Source of the DNA: Euperipatoides rowelli | Taxonomy: Eukaryota; Onychophora; Udeonychophora; Euonychophora; Peripatopsidae | Length of the DNA stretch: 11,524 bases | Reading direction: 5' to 3' (one strand) | Assembly: GCA_003024985.2 (NCBI GenBank) | Contig: PXIH01S0063434.1 | In this document: piece after piece, positions 1-8,274 of the stretch | Position numbering within the stretch: position 1 is the first letter of the stretch | How the letters are laid out: each line of letters starts with the position of its first letter | The notes under the pieces: model-generated | What the model saw: the letters and a program-made list of their open reading frames with translations, nothing else | What the model was told of the DNA's origin: nothing | The model's database searches: none | Program-made: the position numbers and the translations under genes

Positions 1-160
1 GCTTAAGTGCAAGTGTATAATATATAATTATACAGTAAGGTAGCCTTTCTGTATCTCAAAGAATATTATAGAAATAGAACATCAAAAACAACAAAATTAT
101 AATGAAACAATCGAAAACAGTGAAAGTCATATAATTACAAATTTTCAAATCTTACAAAGT

Positions 161-1135
161 TCATTTTAGATGAATTCGATTTTTCAAATGAAAACATTCA
201 CAAAATATTTTTCTATATTCTGCATTGGTCATTAAATGAATATAACATGGCAATGAAAAATTAATATATCCAAGATAAAGTGTAGCCGTTTCAAACATGA
301 AAGAAATACAAGTGAGTTGATATAAACAATGGTAAAAAATGGATAATCCAGCAGGTAGAGTACAGATTGTATTTATGGCGACCAAATTGTTCAACAAAAT
401 GAACATTGTTCTCTCTTTATTCATTTCATTGGTGTTTTTTTTTGATTGACATTGTTGTTTCCTTTCAATCATCTTTCTGAAGTTGTAAACAATGAAGAGA
501 TTCAAAATGAATGAACCATCAAATGGAATTATAACGGTAATGAACCCACTGACCATAAATAATATAATATCTGTGTATGATTCAAAGAATATAGGATTGG
601 CCTTTATTTTGGATATGACTCTTGTAGAATTAATGACATGATATTGATAGCAGCTTAAAGCATCGTAAGCTGGAATAACAGGCCAGAAGGCAATGATGAA
701 CCCTGTAACCACTTGAATCAGAGTATGTTTAATTGTTAGAAGAGTATTAGCACTGTGAGGTTTGCAGATAGAAATAAATCGATGAATAGTTATTAAAAAA
801 TAAAGAAAGAAACTGAAAGCTCCAAACAGATACACTGCTGGAAATAGAACATATTTAGAAATCAGTAACATATCCATATTTATAGAGAATACATCATACT
901 GTGAAATGATTACAATTACACTAATTGATACTACAATGAAATCAGATAAAGTTAATATTAAGAGTAACATTTTCATTGTAATGTGAATTTTCATTTTCAT
1001 GAAAACAATGAAGTTCATAACATTTCCAAAAATGCCTACTGAAGTGGTAATTGGAGCCAGATTTCTTATAATCCATCTGACATATGGTATATCTAATGGT
1101 TCAGTTTCAGGGATGTTTTCAAAACAAGGCAACAT
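161..1135 (-). CDS. Rhodopsin-like GPCR, probable neuropeptide (FMRFamide-receptor-like) receptor, single exon
   Basis: A 324-residue seven-helix plasma-membrane receptor, predicted to bind an extracellular ligand (a peptide, by family resemblance) and signal through G proteins. Helices fall near residues 24-48, 54-78, 95-120, 137-158, 186-214, 245-268 and 275-301. Family marks seen are GN at 37-38 (TM1), LTLSD at 61-65 with the TM2 Asp65, Trp151-Pro152 in TM4, Pro204 in TM5, CTLP at 258-261 in TM6, and a YRKIF helix-8 start at 307-311. An N-glycosylation site, NST, lies at 169-171 in extracellular loop 2. The NP-I/L-x-Y-like step before TM5 and the C-x-x-PA motif in TM6 resemble FMRFamide receptors. 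Odd points: DRY reads HRF (118-120), NPxxY reads PCYIH (296-300), and the usual TM3 Cys is Ser93 while loop-2 Cys162 remains. The start is supported by an in-frame TAA three codons upstream (1142-1144) and A at -3. No AATAAA was found downstream within the window. The class is confident; the ligand is not. Confidence 0.85.
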   Translation of the reverse strand: MLPCFENIPETEPLDIPYVRWIIRNLAPITTSVGIFGNVMNFIVFMKMKIHITMKMLLLILTLSDFIVVSISVIVIISQYDVFSINMDMLLISKYVLFPAVYLFGAFSFFLYFLITIHRFISICKPHSANTLLTIKHTLIQVVTGFIIAFWPVIPAYDALSCYQYHVINSTRVISKIKANPIFFESYTDIILFMVSGFITVIIPFDGSFILNLFIVYNFRKMIERKQQCQSKKNTNEMNKERTMFILLNNLVAINTICTLPAGLSIFYHCLYQLTCISFMFETATLYLGYINFSLPCYIHLMTNAEYRKIFCECFHLKNRIHLK

Positions 1136-1933
1136 GGTTATTTATTGCAAGGCTAATAAAACCTGTAACGTGTTTTAAATTTTCATCAATTATTAAAAAT
1201 AGGAATTCTTATTAATAGTTATTTTCAAATTTCAATTTTATAAGAAAATAAATTTATTAATATAATTCTTTGAACAGTTTCTCTTCTCAAAAATCTTTTA
1301 ATGATTTAGCGTTTTATCTTAAAATAATACCTATATGTGAAAATAGAATTTTAATATATAAAAGTTATTAAAACCACAAATTAAATAACTATACCCACAT
1401 TATTTAAATTTAAACTTGCACTTTTCTTAATTTCCTGTAAAAAATACTTCATAAATTATAAATCTAGTGATTATAGGTTGGACTAACATGTCATACTTTC
1501 CCCAAAAAAATCAAACTTCTTTAATATTTTTTTTCCTTAGGTAGTTTTAACACAAGCAAGCAGGTACTGGCCACTGATAATGATGTCACAATGGTGTACA
1601 AGCACTATATACCTGTTGTTGACACCTGGTGATTATTTAAAATGTTGTTTTAAGAGTCTTAACTTTGCAAAAGTTGTTATTAAGAAACAAAGAAAAGAGT
1701 GTATAAAAGCATTAAATGTTTCTTTTTATTTTTTTTTTCATATAAAGTTAGTTCAAAAATCATTACAATGCTTCAAATCAAAACTAATTCACAGTGATAT
1801 AAGAACTTAAGCCAATTGAAAATGTATTTTATTTTAATAAGAATCCGGTGATCTAAGTTTGCAAAGCGCTAATAATAATATCTGTATTTTGAGCCTGAAT
1901 AGATTTTTTTATGTGGAAGGTTAACGAGTAAGG
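1136..1933. other. Non-coding AT-rich interval upstream of the receptor gene
   Basis: This roughly 800-bp stretch lies 5' of the minus-strand receptor gene, so its left part should hold the promoter and 5' UTR. No clear core promoter was recognised. On the minus strand an AG at 1163-1164, in the context TTACAG/GT, could be a splice acceptor for a 5'-UTR exon 27 nt before the ATG, but its pyrimidine tract is weak. A plus-strand 76-codon reading frame at 1580-1810 has low-complexity Phe/Lys content and no recognisable domain, so it is not annotated as a gene. A polypyrimidine-AG at 1527-1540 is discussed in the findings. Confidence 0.5.
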
Positions 1934-1941
1934 TTAATAAA
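1934..1941. repeat. Left target-site duplication of the hAT element (TTAATAAA)
   Basis: These eight bases immediately before CAGTGCTGGA are repeated exactly after the right terminus at 2306-2313. Confidence 0.85.
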
Positions 1942-2305
1942 CAGTGCTGGATCTAGGAGGGGGGGGGGGAGAGGGGGCAAGTGCAATGGGTACCACATCA
2001 GGGGGGCAGCAAAATGGTCCTTGAAGTAAAAAAATTATATAGTAAATCAGGACTATCAAAATGTCATACAACCAAAAAACTAAAAAAAAGCGTATCAAAT
2101 TATTTACATTTGAAGTACAAAACATCCATACAACTAAAAAAAGCTTATCAAATACTTTACATTTGAAGTACAAAACATACATACAACTAAAAAGAAATAA
2201 AGGTTACCAAAATATTTTGTTTGGAAATACACAAAAATCGGGGGCGTCAGAAGCCAACTTTGTCCCCTCACCCCAAAAAAATATATATATCTACTTCCAC
2301 CACTG
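1942..2305. mobile_element. Non-autonomous hAT-type DNA transposon (MITE), 364 bp
   Basis: The left end CAGTGCTGGATCTAG (1942-1956) matches the reverse complement of the right end, CAGTGGTGGAAGTAG (2291-2305), at 12 of 15 positions. The flanks are an identical 8-bp direct repeat, TTAATAAA, at 1934-1941 and 2306-2313. Termini starting CAG(T)G with an 8-bp target-site duplication are the signature of the hAT superfamily. Just inside the ends lie G-rich (1957-1977) and C-rich (2262-2274) tracts that form a loose subterminal inverted pair. The interior is a short tandem repeat with no transposase coding. The short reading frames across it, on both strands, are by-products of low-complexity sequence. 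The perfect duplication suggests a fairly recent insertion, although the two termini have diverged. Confidence 0.85.
2054..2198 (+). repeat. 53-bp tandem repeat inside the hAT element
   Basis: Two adjacent full units, 2093-2145 and 2146-2198, are identical at 47 of 53 positions; both begin TATCAAAT and contain TTTACATTTGAAGTACAAAA. A shortened copy at 2054-2092 lacks the central TTTACATTTGAAGTACAAAA part but keeps the CATACAACTAAAAA-like tail. A decayed further copy may start near 2205. The array makes up most of the element's interior. Confidence 0.8.
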
Positions 2306-2313
2306 TTAATAAA
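2306..2313. repeat. Right target-site duplication of the hAT element (TTAATAAA)
   Basis: Exact copy of 1934-1941, immediately after the terminal CACTG. Confidence 0.85.
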
Positions 2314-2916
2314 TGCATACATATTATATATTCTGTATACACTATATATAAATTACTGTACATATACAGTGTGTAGGCTTAAATATCGCACTCTATGTTC
2401 TATACTACGTAACTAAAAAAAATACATTTTGAAATAATAAGGTTTAAAGATTTCAATTGTTTATTTTAAATCAGGCTGTTGATGATTTGCACCAAAATTT
2501 ATTGATTATCATTGATTTTAATGAATAAAATTTAACTCACTAATTTAAAAATCAAGATATATTTATTTTCAATATGAAAATTTGGATATAATTCAGTATT
2601 GCAACAACTACCAACATTGATTTAATTAAAAAAAAAAATTCAATGTAATATTGCCACATCTTTGAATTGTTGCAATATTACATTGAACATTTCATATTAA
2701 TGTCAATGGGATATTGCTACAAATAGAAGATGTGGCAATATTGCACTAAGTCTTTTAAAAAAAAAAAATCCAAAAGCATAAAGATTTACCTGACTTTAGG
2801 CGGTAAATTTTGGAAATAGTATTACCATAGTCTTACACTAGAATAGCGCACCTTTAGACCATTCAAAATTACATAAAATCACAAAATATGATTTTTTTTT
2901 AGTTGCATCAGTATAA
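2314..2916. other. Non-coding interval between the hAT element and the gypsy remnant
   Basis: No reading frame of note was found on either strand. It holds a small palindrome, ACTGTA-CATA-TACAGT, at about 2355-2370 and the larger palindrome cluster at 2590-2750. If the gypsy element ever had a 5' LTR it should lie here, but no sequence resembling the 3' LTR start (TGTTATGGCTGATTG) was found. Confidence 0.5.
2639..2742. repeat. Overlapping inverted repeats (two alternative hairpins)
   Basis: Arm 1, TTCAATGTAATATTGC (2639-2654), is the perfect reverse complement of 2672-2687, giving 16-bp arms around a 17-nt spacer. A second pair overlaps it: AATATTGCCACATCT (2647-2661) is the perfect reverse complement of 2728-2742, with 15-bp arms. 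The two stems share bases 2647-2654, so they are mutually exclusive. The core TATTGCNAC also appears at about 2597-2605 (TATTGCAAC) and about 2712-2720 (TATTGCTAC), so one short word recurs in both orientations. No coding or known element was recognised. Confidence 0.8.
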
Positions 2917-2929
2917 AACCTGGAGACGT

Positions 2930-3657
2930 TATGAATTGGAGACTAAGCAGTCATCCAAGGCAAGGCTATTATAATAGGTGGTTTGGAAATTTCTAAGGAA
3001 TAACTATCCAAGTAGGATAAGACAATTTAAAATGTTATTCTCAAAAAACCCGAAAAAAATATGAAGGTCTTAAATTAGTTTTATCATGTTTACAAGTGCA
3101 AGGAGAGCCTTTAGAGGCTTTTTAACAACGTCTTATGGACACCTCAAATGTGCTGGGCCCACAGTGGTCCAGGTTCCTGAAGGAGGATTTGTTATTGACA
3201 GAATTCAAAAGGGCTATATTAAATTCAGTTAGGATAGATATGTTAAAGCTTTTACCCCCACAACTTTTGCAGAAGTGATAGACTATGCCTTAGAAGTTGA
3301 ATAACACTACTTAGCGATAGGATTAACTGAGTCCAGTGTACACATAGTGGAACTAGACTCAGATAAAGAAGAGAATAATTTAATTTTTTCAGACAACAGT
3401 GAACTTATAACACCTGTTAATAAAAGATTAAACAAATTATAAAGACAGACGATTCAATGATTGCTCCAATCAAATGTGCTGAAATCAGCTCAGTAGAAAA
3501 TGAAAATGAGCAGAGTATTGACATGGACTCCGGCAGTGAAGAAAAATATAACAACACATACGCAGTAAAAGTCATTATACTGACCAAGAAAGGGCATGAC
3601 CACATCAAAAAGTATTGGCCAAGAAAGAGCAGACCCAAGAATCTAGCAAAGTGTTAA
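2930..3657 (+). pseudogene. gag remnant (capsid-like) of the gypsy element
   Basis: Gag would form the particle that packages the element's RNA. Here it survives as frame-shifted pieces. The frame starting near 3132 encodes a helical capsid-like stretch with SRFLKEDLL, FKRAIL and RIDMLKLL, and ends at a stop near 3277. After a shift, frame 3260-3304 gives TTFAEVIDYALEVE and a TAA; this matches the end of a retrotransposon gag domain in style. The same frame reopens at 3305-3442 with acidic sequence. A further shift leads into an acidic segment (about 3443-3657) with NENEQSIDMDSGSEE and a basic end. No zinc knuckle was seen. The assignment rests on position and local similarity, so it is weaker than that for the pol modules. 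Confidence 0.6.
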
Positions 3658-4080
3658 ATACAGAGGCATTAAACTTCAATGCCCCTCTTCAGTAAGTCAG
3701 TTGACTGCAGGCGAGGGGCACAACAATGATCATAGTATGGAGCAACTGAGTATAAAATATTGACAAACATCATAAAAAAAGGTATATAAACTTTAACATA
3801 CCAAGGCAGGAAATGTTCAGCCAGGGGAAAGAAAACAAATTACAGAGGGAAAATATCTGTAAACAATCACAACTTTGAGTGTGGGGTGTTGTAAATAATG
3901 ACATAAAAATAAATACCAGTGCTAATAATAATGGAACAATGGGTGTGATAAAACAAAATGTTGTAAATAAAAATGTTTCTAAAAAACATAATTTAACTAG
4001 TATTAAACCGTTTTATACCTAAGGATAATAACGTTTGTAGTGTTAATGAAACAAATAATAGTGTCAATAAAATAAGCAGT
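3658..4080 (+). other. Gag-protease spacer of the gypsy element, no recognisable domain
   Basis: AT-rich sequence with many stops in all plus frames. It should correspond to the nucleocapsid and linker region. No CCHC knuckle was identified; there is only a short basic patch around 3800-3860. Confidence 0.4.
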
Positions 4081-4524
4081 ATGAATTCACATCCTCAATT
4101 AAATAAGAGTAATAAAAAGAAAAATAGAAATATTAGTATAAAATTTTTAAATGATTTTCCTACTAAGCCAATTATCACAATAACAATTTTTAAAAAGGAA
4201 TGTTTCACTCTTATAGGTACTAGCTCTGAATATACAATATTAAGTGACCATTGTGTATCTCCTGAATTAAATGTGTGTATGCAGGGTTCAATTACCTTGA
4301 TATCACCTGTTGCTGATAAATCTATGGTAGCAACAAAATCAATATTGTAAACTGATCTTAAAATAATTGTAATATTTTGCAGCCAGTATTAAATGCATCT
4401 TTGAATCTGGATTCTTGTTTTAGTGTCATTTTGGGGATTGACTTTATAAAAGCCTATAATGCAAGGTCAAACCAGAAGAAAAAAACAGATTTTATTTATT
4501 TTTTGATTAGCAGTCAATTCTGAG
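4081..4524 (+). pseudogene. Aspartic protease (retropepsin-like) remnant of the gypsy element
   Basis: Retropepsins cut the element's polyprotein and act as dimers, each subunit giving one Asp in a D-T/S-G motif. The 89-residue open stretch 4081-4350 has a beta-strand lead (PIITITIFKKECFTLI, about residues 29-44), followed by GTS exactly where the catalytic triad is expected, then SEYTILSD. Both the Asp and the Gly of the triad are therefore replaced. After a stop and a frameshift, the frame from 4383 continues with CFSVILGIDFIKAYNA, matching the conserved ILG-x-D-F-L region that ends the fold. Position directly before reverse transcriptase supports the call. The protein would be inactive. 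Confidence 0.7.
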
Positions 4525-4556
4525 TGGAATAAATTTACTAATCAAAGAGCCAGATT

Positions 4557-5340
4557 TTCCAGATCAATTGTTCACCCTGTGGAAAAACCCAGCCTTGCAG
4601 GTTACATGATTAGTTTAAAGTAAATGAGCTGGAAATTAATGAATTCCATAAGATTAAATTAAAAAGAATGCTAACTCATGAGCAAATTTTAATTGAGGAT
4701 GTCAAAAAAATTACTGGGGCCCATTTTCCTCCTGTTAAACCAAAATTTCTAAATAGTGAAAATATTTACTAAAATCTATACTGTATCATGCACTCGCTAT
4801 TCAAACCTTTACAGAAAAAAATTACACAACTCGAAGATGTAGGTATAGTGTGCCCTGTTACAGATTCACAGTACAATGTACCACTGTTGGTGATTCATAA
4901 TATAAACAATATTAGAATTGTGCTGGATCTAAGAAAGGTAAATATGCAAATATAACCTATGTAAATTTTCTCTAATGCACATGGACAATATAAAATGGGG
5001 TATTTTTACATAGGCCTAGCCCAGTCAGCACAATATAAATTGTCATTTCAACTGCCCTGGGGTAGGTTTACCCTTAGTCATTTGCCAAGGGCACTGTTAA
5101 ATTCTGCTGCCCATATCTAAGAAATCATTAATAAATGCCTAAAGAATATTAAGTCCAAAGATAAAGTACTAGCCTACTTGGACAACATTATAATTTTTAC
5201 ACAAACTGTAGAAGAACACTTGGAGGTGTTAGAGGAGGTACTAGAAGGTTTTAAAAAAATAATATGTCAATTAAACCGAGAAAATGTTGTTTATTTAGAA
5301 AGACCTCAAATTATTTTGGCATATAATAGATAAAGATAGT
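4557..5340 (+). pseudogene. Reverse transcriptase remnant of the gypsy element
   Basis: This module copies the element's RNA into DNA. The frame from 4791 has LEDVGIVCPV, then IRIVLDLRKVN, the conserved RT block that binds the template. After a stop and shift come LPWGRFTLSHLPRALLNSAA (about 5050-5110), the F-x-x-x-P-F-G-L block with Phe-Gly substituted to Arg-Ala, and then LAYLDNIIIF. In that block YLDN at 5175-5186 stands where YxDD is expected, so the second catalytic Asp is Asn. VEEHLEVLEEVL and a shifted HIIDKD (about 5320-5336) follow. Stops interrupt the fingers and the region after the catalytic loop. The family assignment is confident and the enzyme is inactive. Confidence 0.9.
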
Positions 5341-5394
5341 AGTTAGCCTATAGATTGAAATACGATCTAAGTAACTGATTTTCCAAGACTTTTC

Positions 5395-5945
5395 ACTCAC
5401 TATAAAATGTGTAAGAAGTTGTTTGGGATTTGTAGTCTTCTACCAAAGATACATAAAAAATTTCACTGAGCTTGTGGCCCCCTTGTACTCTCTATTAGAA
5501 AAGGGTGATGGGAAAGTCCTCTGGTCTCTCAAGGTTGAACATGCTTTCATTTCCTTAAAAAAAAAACTTATGCTAGCTCCCTTTAGCACATCCTGATTTT
5601 ACTAAACCATATTTTGTATCAATGGACGCATCTCAAATAGGTTTGGGCAGTCTCCTTGAGCAAGAAAATGCAGAAAGCCTCATACAGCCAATAGTCATAA
5701 GCTACTCAAAGCAGACATCAATATGCAATGATTGAAAATGAGGCATTGGCAATTGTATATGTCTTGCAAAATTTCAGTCACATTTATATACGGCTGTACT
5801 ACAGGCTATACTGTTGTACGAGAGATTGATAATAAGATGGTTGATTCATTTCCAGGATTTACGGATACAATTTCAACACAAACCTGGAAAATCTAATATC
5901 TGTGCAGATTGGCTTTCACAGAGTCTTGTGTCTGACAATTCTACA
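5395..5945 (+). pseudogene. RNase H remnant of the gypsy element
   Basis: RNase H removes the RNA strand during reverse transcription. The connection segment FYQRYIKNFTELVAPLYSLL (about 5440-5500) leads in. The RNase H core begins with VSMDASQIGLGSLLEQ (catalytic-type Asp at 5625-5627), then IENEALAIVYVLQNF (about 5731-5775, conserved Glu). The part that should carry the middle Asp-His is missing, apparently by a small deletion around 5790-5825. The end, FQHKPGKSNICADWLSQS (about 5875-5930), keeps the last Asp in ADWLS at 5907-5909. At least two frameshifts separate these blocks. Confidence 0.85.
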
Positions 5946-6084
5946 AATGTAGCAACCATAGGTACAGTGAGGTACGGTACCCACTTTTTATTGATAAACT
6001 CTTGACAGCACAAAGATGCAGACAAATTTTGCAAATTGATTAAAGACAAAATTTGTTAAGGACAATAATTATTTAAGGAAAGAT

Positions 6085-7212
6085 AAGATATACTAGAGGA
6101 AAGTCAATTAGTTTTAAAAGAAGTAAAATATTATCAAGGCCTAGGTAGTTTGTATCGTACACTAGTGTCAAATTTGCTGGTGGAAGACATGATATCAAAC
6201 TACCATAACACATTCATTAGAGGTAATTTTTCTCTTGTAAAATGCTTTGGAAAATAAGGTCCAGTTTTACATGGAAAAATAAGCATGAAGACCTATATAG
6301 CATTGTGTGGCATATGTCAGAAGAGAAGCATTCCTAGAAGTAAGGCACTATTACAACCCATGCACCCTAGCACAACCCCCTTAGAGGAATTATACATGGA
6401 CATATTAGGTCAGGTCTCCACTACCTCAAGAGGTAATAAATATATAATATTTTGGACCGATGACCTGTCCAGATTTTGTATAGTCAGCCCACTTAAAAAT
6501 ATGGCAGCTGTGAACATTGCAAATGATTACATGCAGAATGTTTCCACAAAATATGGGGTATCAAAAGAGATTGTAACATATAGAGAGCTTCAAATGAAAG
6601 GGCATAAATTCAGGTCATTATGCAATTTTCTAGGTGTGAAAAATATATTCACATCTGGCTACCATCCGGCCTCCAATGGCTGCACAGAACATGCTGACAC
6701 AAAAAAAAATGTGTTAGCAAAAATGGTGGACAAAAATTTCAAAAATCGGGATGAATTGCATTATTGGTACTCAACTCAGTAGTCAATAGGTCTGCAAATC
6801 AGTCAAAATTTTACATTGTTCATGGGTTTGACCCCTTAGATCCAGCCTCAGAATTTAATCTGAAAAATAATATAGACTCTGATGACATCAGTTATCATGC
6901 AGGAGCTAATAGAGCATTTGACCTTAGTATGCACTCAAGTGCATGAAAGATTAACTAAAGCTCTTTTAATTCATTTATGGAAAAACAGGAAAAAAAAATT
7001 GCAAGAAAATCAATTATGACAGCCATACTATTGGTGGACTCCACCTCATATACCGGGGCCAACTGGAAACTTATGCCATGCTATAGAGGTCCATACCATG
7101 AAGTGTCTTCCAGCTCTTTGAAAAATTACCAATTGAGAACCATAGAGAATCCAAGGTAATTTAAAGTGTACACATTGACAGGATAAAGCCATATCATGTC
7201 AGATTAAACTAA
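6085..7212 (+). pseudogene. Integrase remnant of the gypsy element
   Basis: Integrase inserts the DNA copy into the host genome. The zinc-binding N-terminus (about 6185-6330) keeps one His and CGIC, but Asn replaces the second His (GNFSL). The core lies in the open stretch 6285-6782: the first Asp is in YMDILGQ (6399-6401), Tyr occupies the second Asp position in IVTYRELQ (6579-6581), and the Glu is kept in NGCTEH (6687-6689). The DDE triad is thus broken. YHPASNG is a strong family marker. The C-terminal part continues after frame changes through 6764-6946 and 6977-7159 (CYRGPYHEV, NYQLRTIENP). It ends in VHIDRIKPYHVRLN with a stop at 7210-7212, the typical gypsy integrase tail. Confidence 0.9.
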
Positions 7213-7310
7213 GATGATTTAAATAATAATAATAATACTTATAACACTAATACTCAGCTACAAACTAATAACAATCCACAGACATTTCAGAACCAAGAAA
7301 CAAAACCGCT

Positions 7311-7318
7311 AGGGGAAT
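7311..7318 (+). promoter_or_regulatory. Polypurine tract and 3' LTR boundary of the gypsy element
   Basis: The purine run AGGGGAA (7311-7317) directly precedes TGTTATGG. A short G-rich polypurine tract followed by TG is the usual plus-strand priming site and LTR start. It lies 99 bp after the integrase stop, as expected for an element without env. Confidence 0.65.
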
Positions 7319-7748
7319 GTTATGGCTGATTGTATTTACCACAATATAAGTGAAGTGGATTGTAGACAATGTAAAGACATACATTTGTTCATATGCTCAT
7401 CTCAACAAAATGCTCAATCTTGGCCCACAGTTGATGATCAACAACTACCTTGATGTTTGCTCAGACCAACAAAGGCTAAAGTAAACAACAGTCATGTTTT
7501 TAGTTATCTAAACTGTTCAGTATATTAATATAAAAATGATAATAGTTTTTTTCAAGAAAAATGAGATTTCATAATTTTTTAGTATTCTGGCAAGCATATA
7601 TTTTAGAAAAAAAGAGTACATACAAAAAAGAGTGGAACAAAGATTTATAAACTTAAACGAATAAAATACTTAACTCTGAATAAATAGCTTATGACATTTG
7701 GTGCACTGTTACACTCAATTGCTGGAATTATTGAGAGTAAAAAAATAG
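7318..7748 (+). repeat. Probable 3' LTR (left edge defined, right edge not)
   Basis: The LTR would start with TGTTATGGCTGATTG at 7318. Candidate polyadenylation signals AATAAA lie at about 7661 and 7679. No TAACA end or second LTR copy was found to define the right edge. LINE-like coding resumes at about 7749, so the LTR is under about 430 bp and could be truncated. The interval has no other recognisable content. Confidence 0.5.
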
Positions 7749-8270
7749 AGCAAAAAACTTTTGGTTAAGATTACTCTGAATCTAAGGTGGATCTTAAAAA
7801 AAAGTTTAAATTTTAAAATTAAGATCAGGAAAGACATGAGTGAATACGAAAAGGAGATAAAGGACAATGTTAATAACTCGGAGAAATATATAAAGTTATT
7901 GAATAGTTTAGAATACTGGAACAAAGTTTTCAAAATGGCTTACTCAGGGGTGGGGGAGTTATATATTTACCTTATACGTTAAAAACATTGATTTCAGACA
8001 TGGATTTATTGAAAAAGAGGCTAATAGCCAATGTTTTGTGGAAGGTGATATGGTGCATACTTCCAATATGGATATAATTAAACTATTACAAAATGAATTT
8101 ATTAAAGAATAAAATGAGAAATTTAATGAGAAAGATAATATTGATCGATAATTATTTCAAATGAAATATTTTTCAAAATATTATAGGTCATGAAATAAAG
8201 AGTTTTTGAATGAGGATGAACAAAATGGGTTAAACACTCCTATTACCATTCTTGAGTTAAAAAACTGTGA
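7749..8270 (+). pseudogene. LINE ORF2 remnant: linker between endonuclease and reverse transcriptase
   Basis: Open from 7749 to about 7982, rich in Lys, Glu and Asn, with SEYEKEIKDNVNN and YWNKVFK. This charged, helical, coiled-coil-like character is typical of the linker that separates endonuclease from RT in L1/Tx1 elements. Reading continues in shifted frames with IRKNIDFRHGF-like and VEGDMVHTSNMDII-like pieces up to the RT core. The likely original start lies upstream and has been lost. On its own this segment would be weak; its position before the RT block supports it. Confidence 0.6.
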
Positions 8271-8274
8271 TGAG

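Larger units (their letters stand above)
2917..7317 (+). mobile_element. Degenerate Ty3/gypsy-type LTR retrotransposon (internal region)
   Basis: Recognisable pieces occur in the canonical Ty3/gypsy order: gag (about 2930-3657), protease (4081-4524), reverse transcriptase (about 4557-5340), RNase H (about 5395-5945) and integrase (about 6085-7212). A polypurine tract and a TG-starting LTR edge follow at 7311-7318. RNase H before integrase is the gypsy order and excludes Ty1/copia. Every module is broken by stops or frameshifts and several catalytic residues are substituted, so the copy is dead. No env-like frame lies between integrase and the polypurine tract. The 5' boundary is an estimate because no 5' LTR or primer-binding site was recognised. 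Confidence 0.85.

Noticed and set aside
1580-1810. 76-codon plus-strand reading frame
   Set aside because: Low-complexity Phe/Lys-rich translation, no domain and no supporting signals; expected by chance at this base composition.
2054-2198. Direct repeats considered as a CRISPR-like array
   Set aside because: The 53-bp units are contiguous without unique spacers, and the host is a eukaryote; they are ordinary tandem repeats inside a MITE.
1934-2322. Several overlapping 60-82-codon frames on both strands
   Set aside because: They translate the hAT element's 53-bp tandem repeat and homopolymer tracts; the recurring peptides only reflect the DNA repeat.
3417-3638. 73-codon minus-strand frame with hydrophobic content
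   Set aside because: It is antisense to the gag-like plus-strand frame at 3457-3657 and shows no family features; no second GPCR or membrane protein is supported.
7213-7310. Possible env gene after integrase, which would make the element retrovirus-like
   Set aside because: Only 98 bp with an AAT microsatellite and stops separate the integrase stop from the polypurine tract.
7715-7933. 72-codon minus-strand frame
   Set aside because: Antisense of the Lys/Glu-rich LINE linker; its Phe/Leu/Ser content follows from complementing that sequence.
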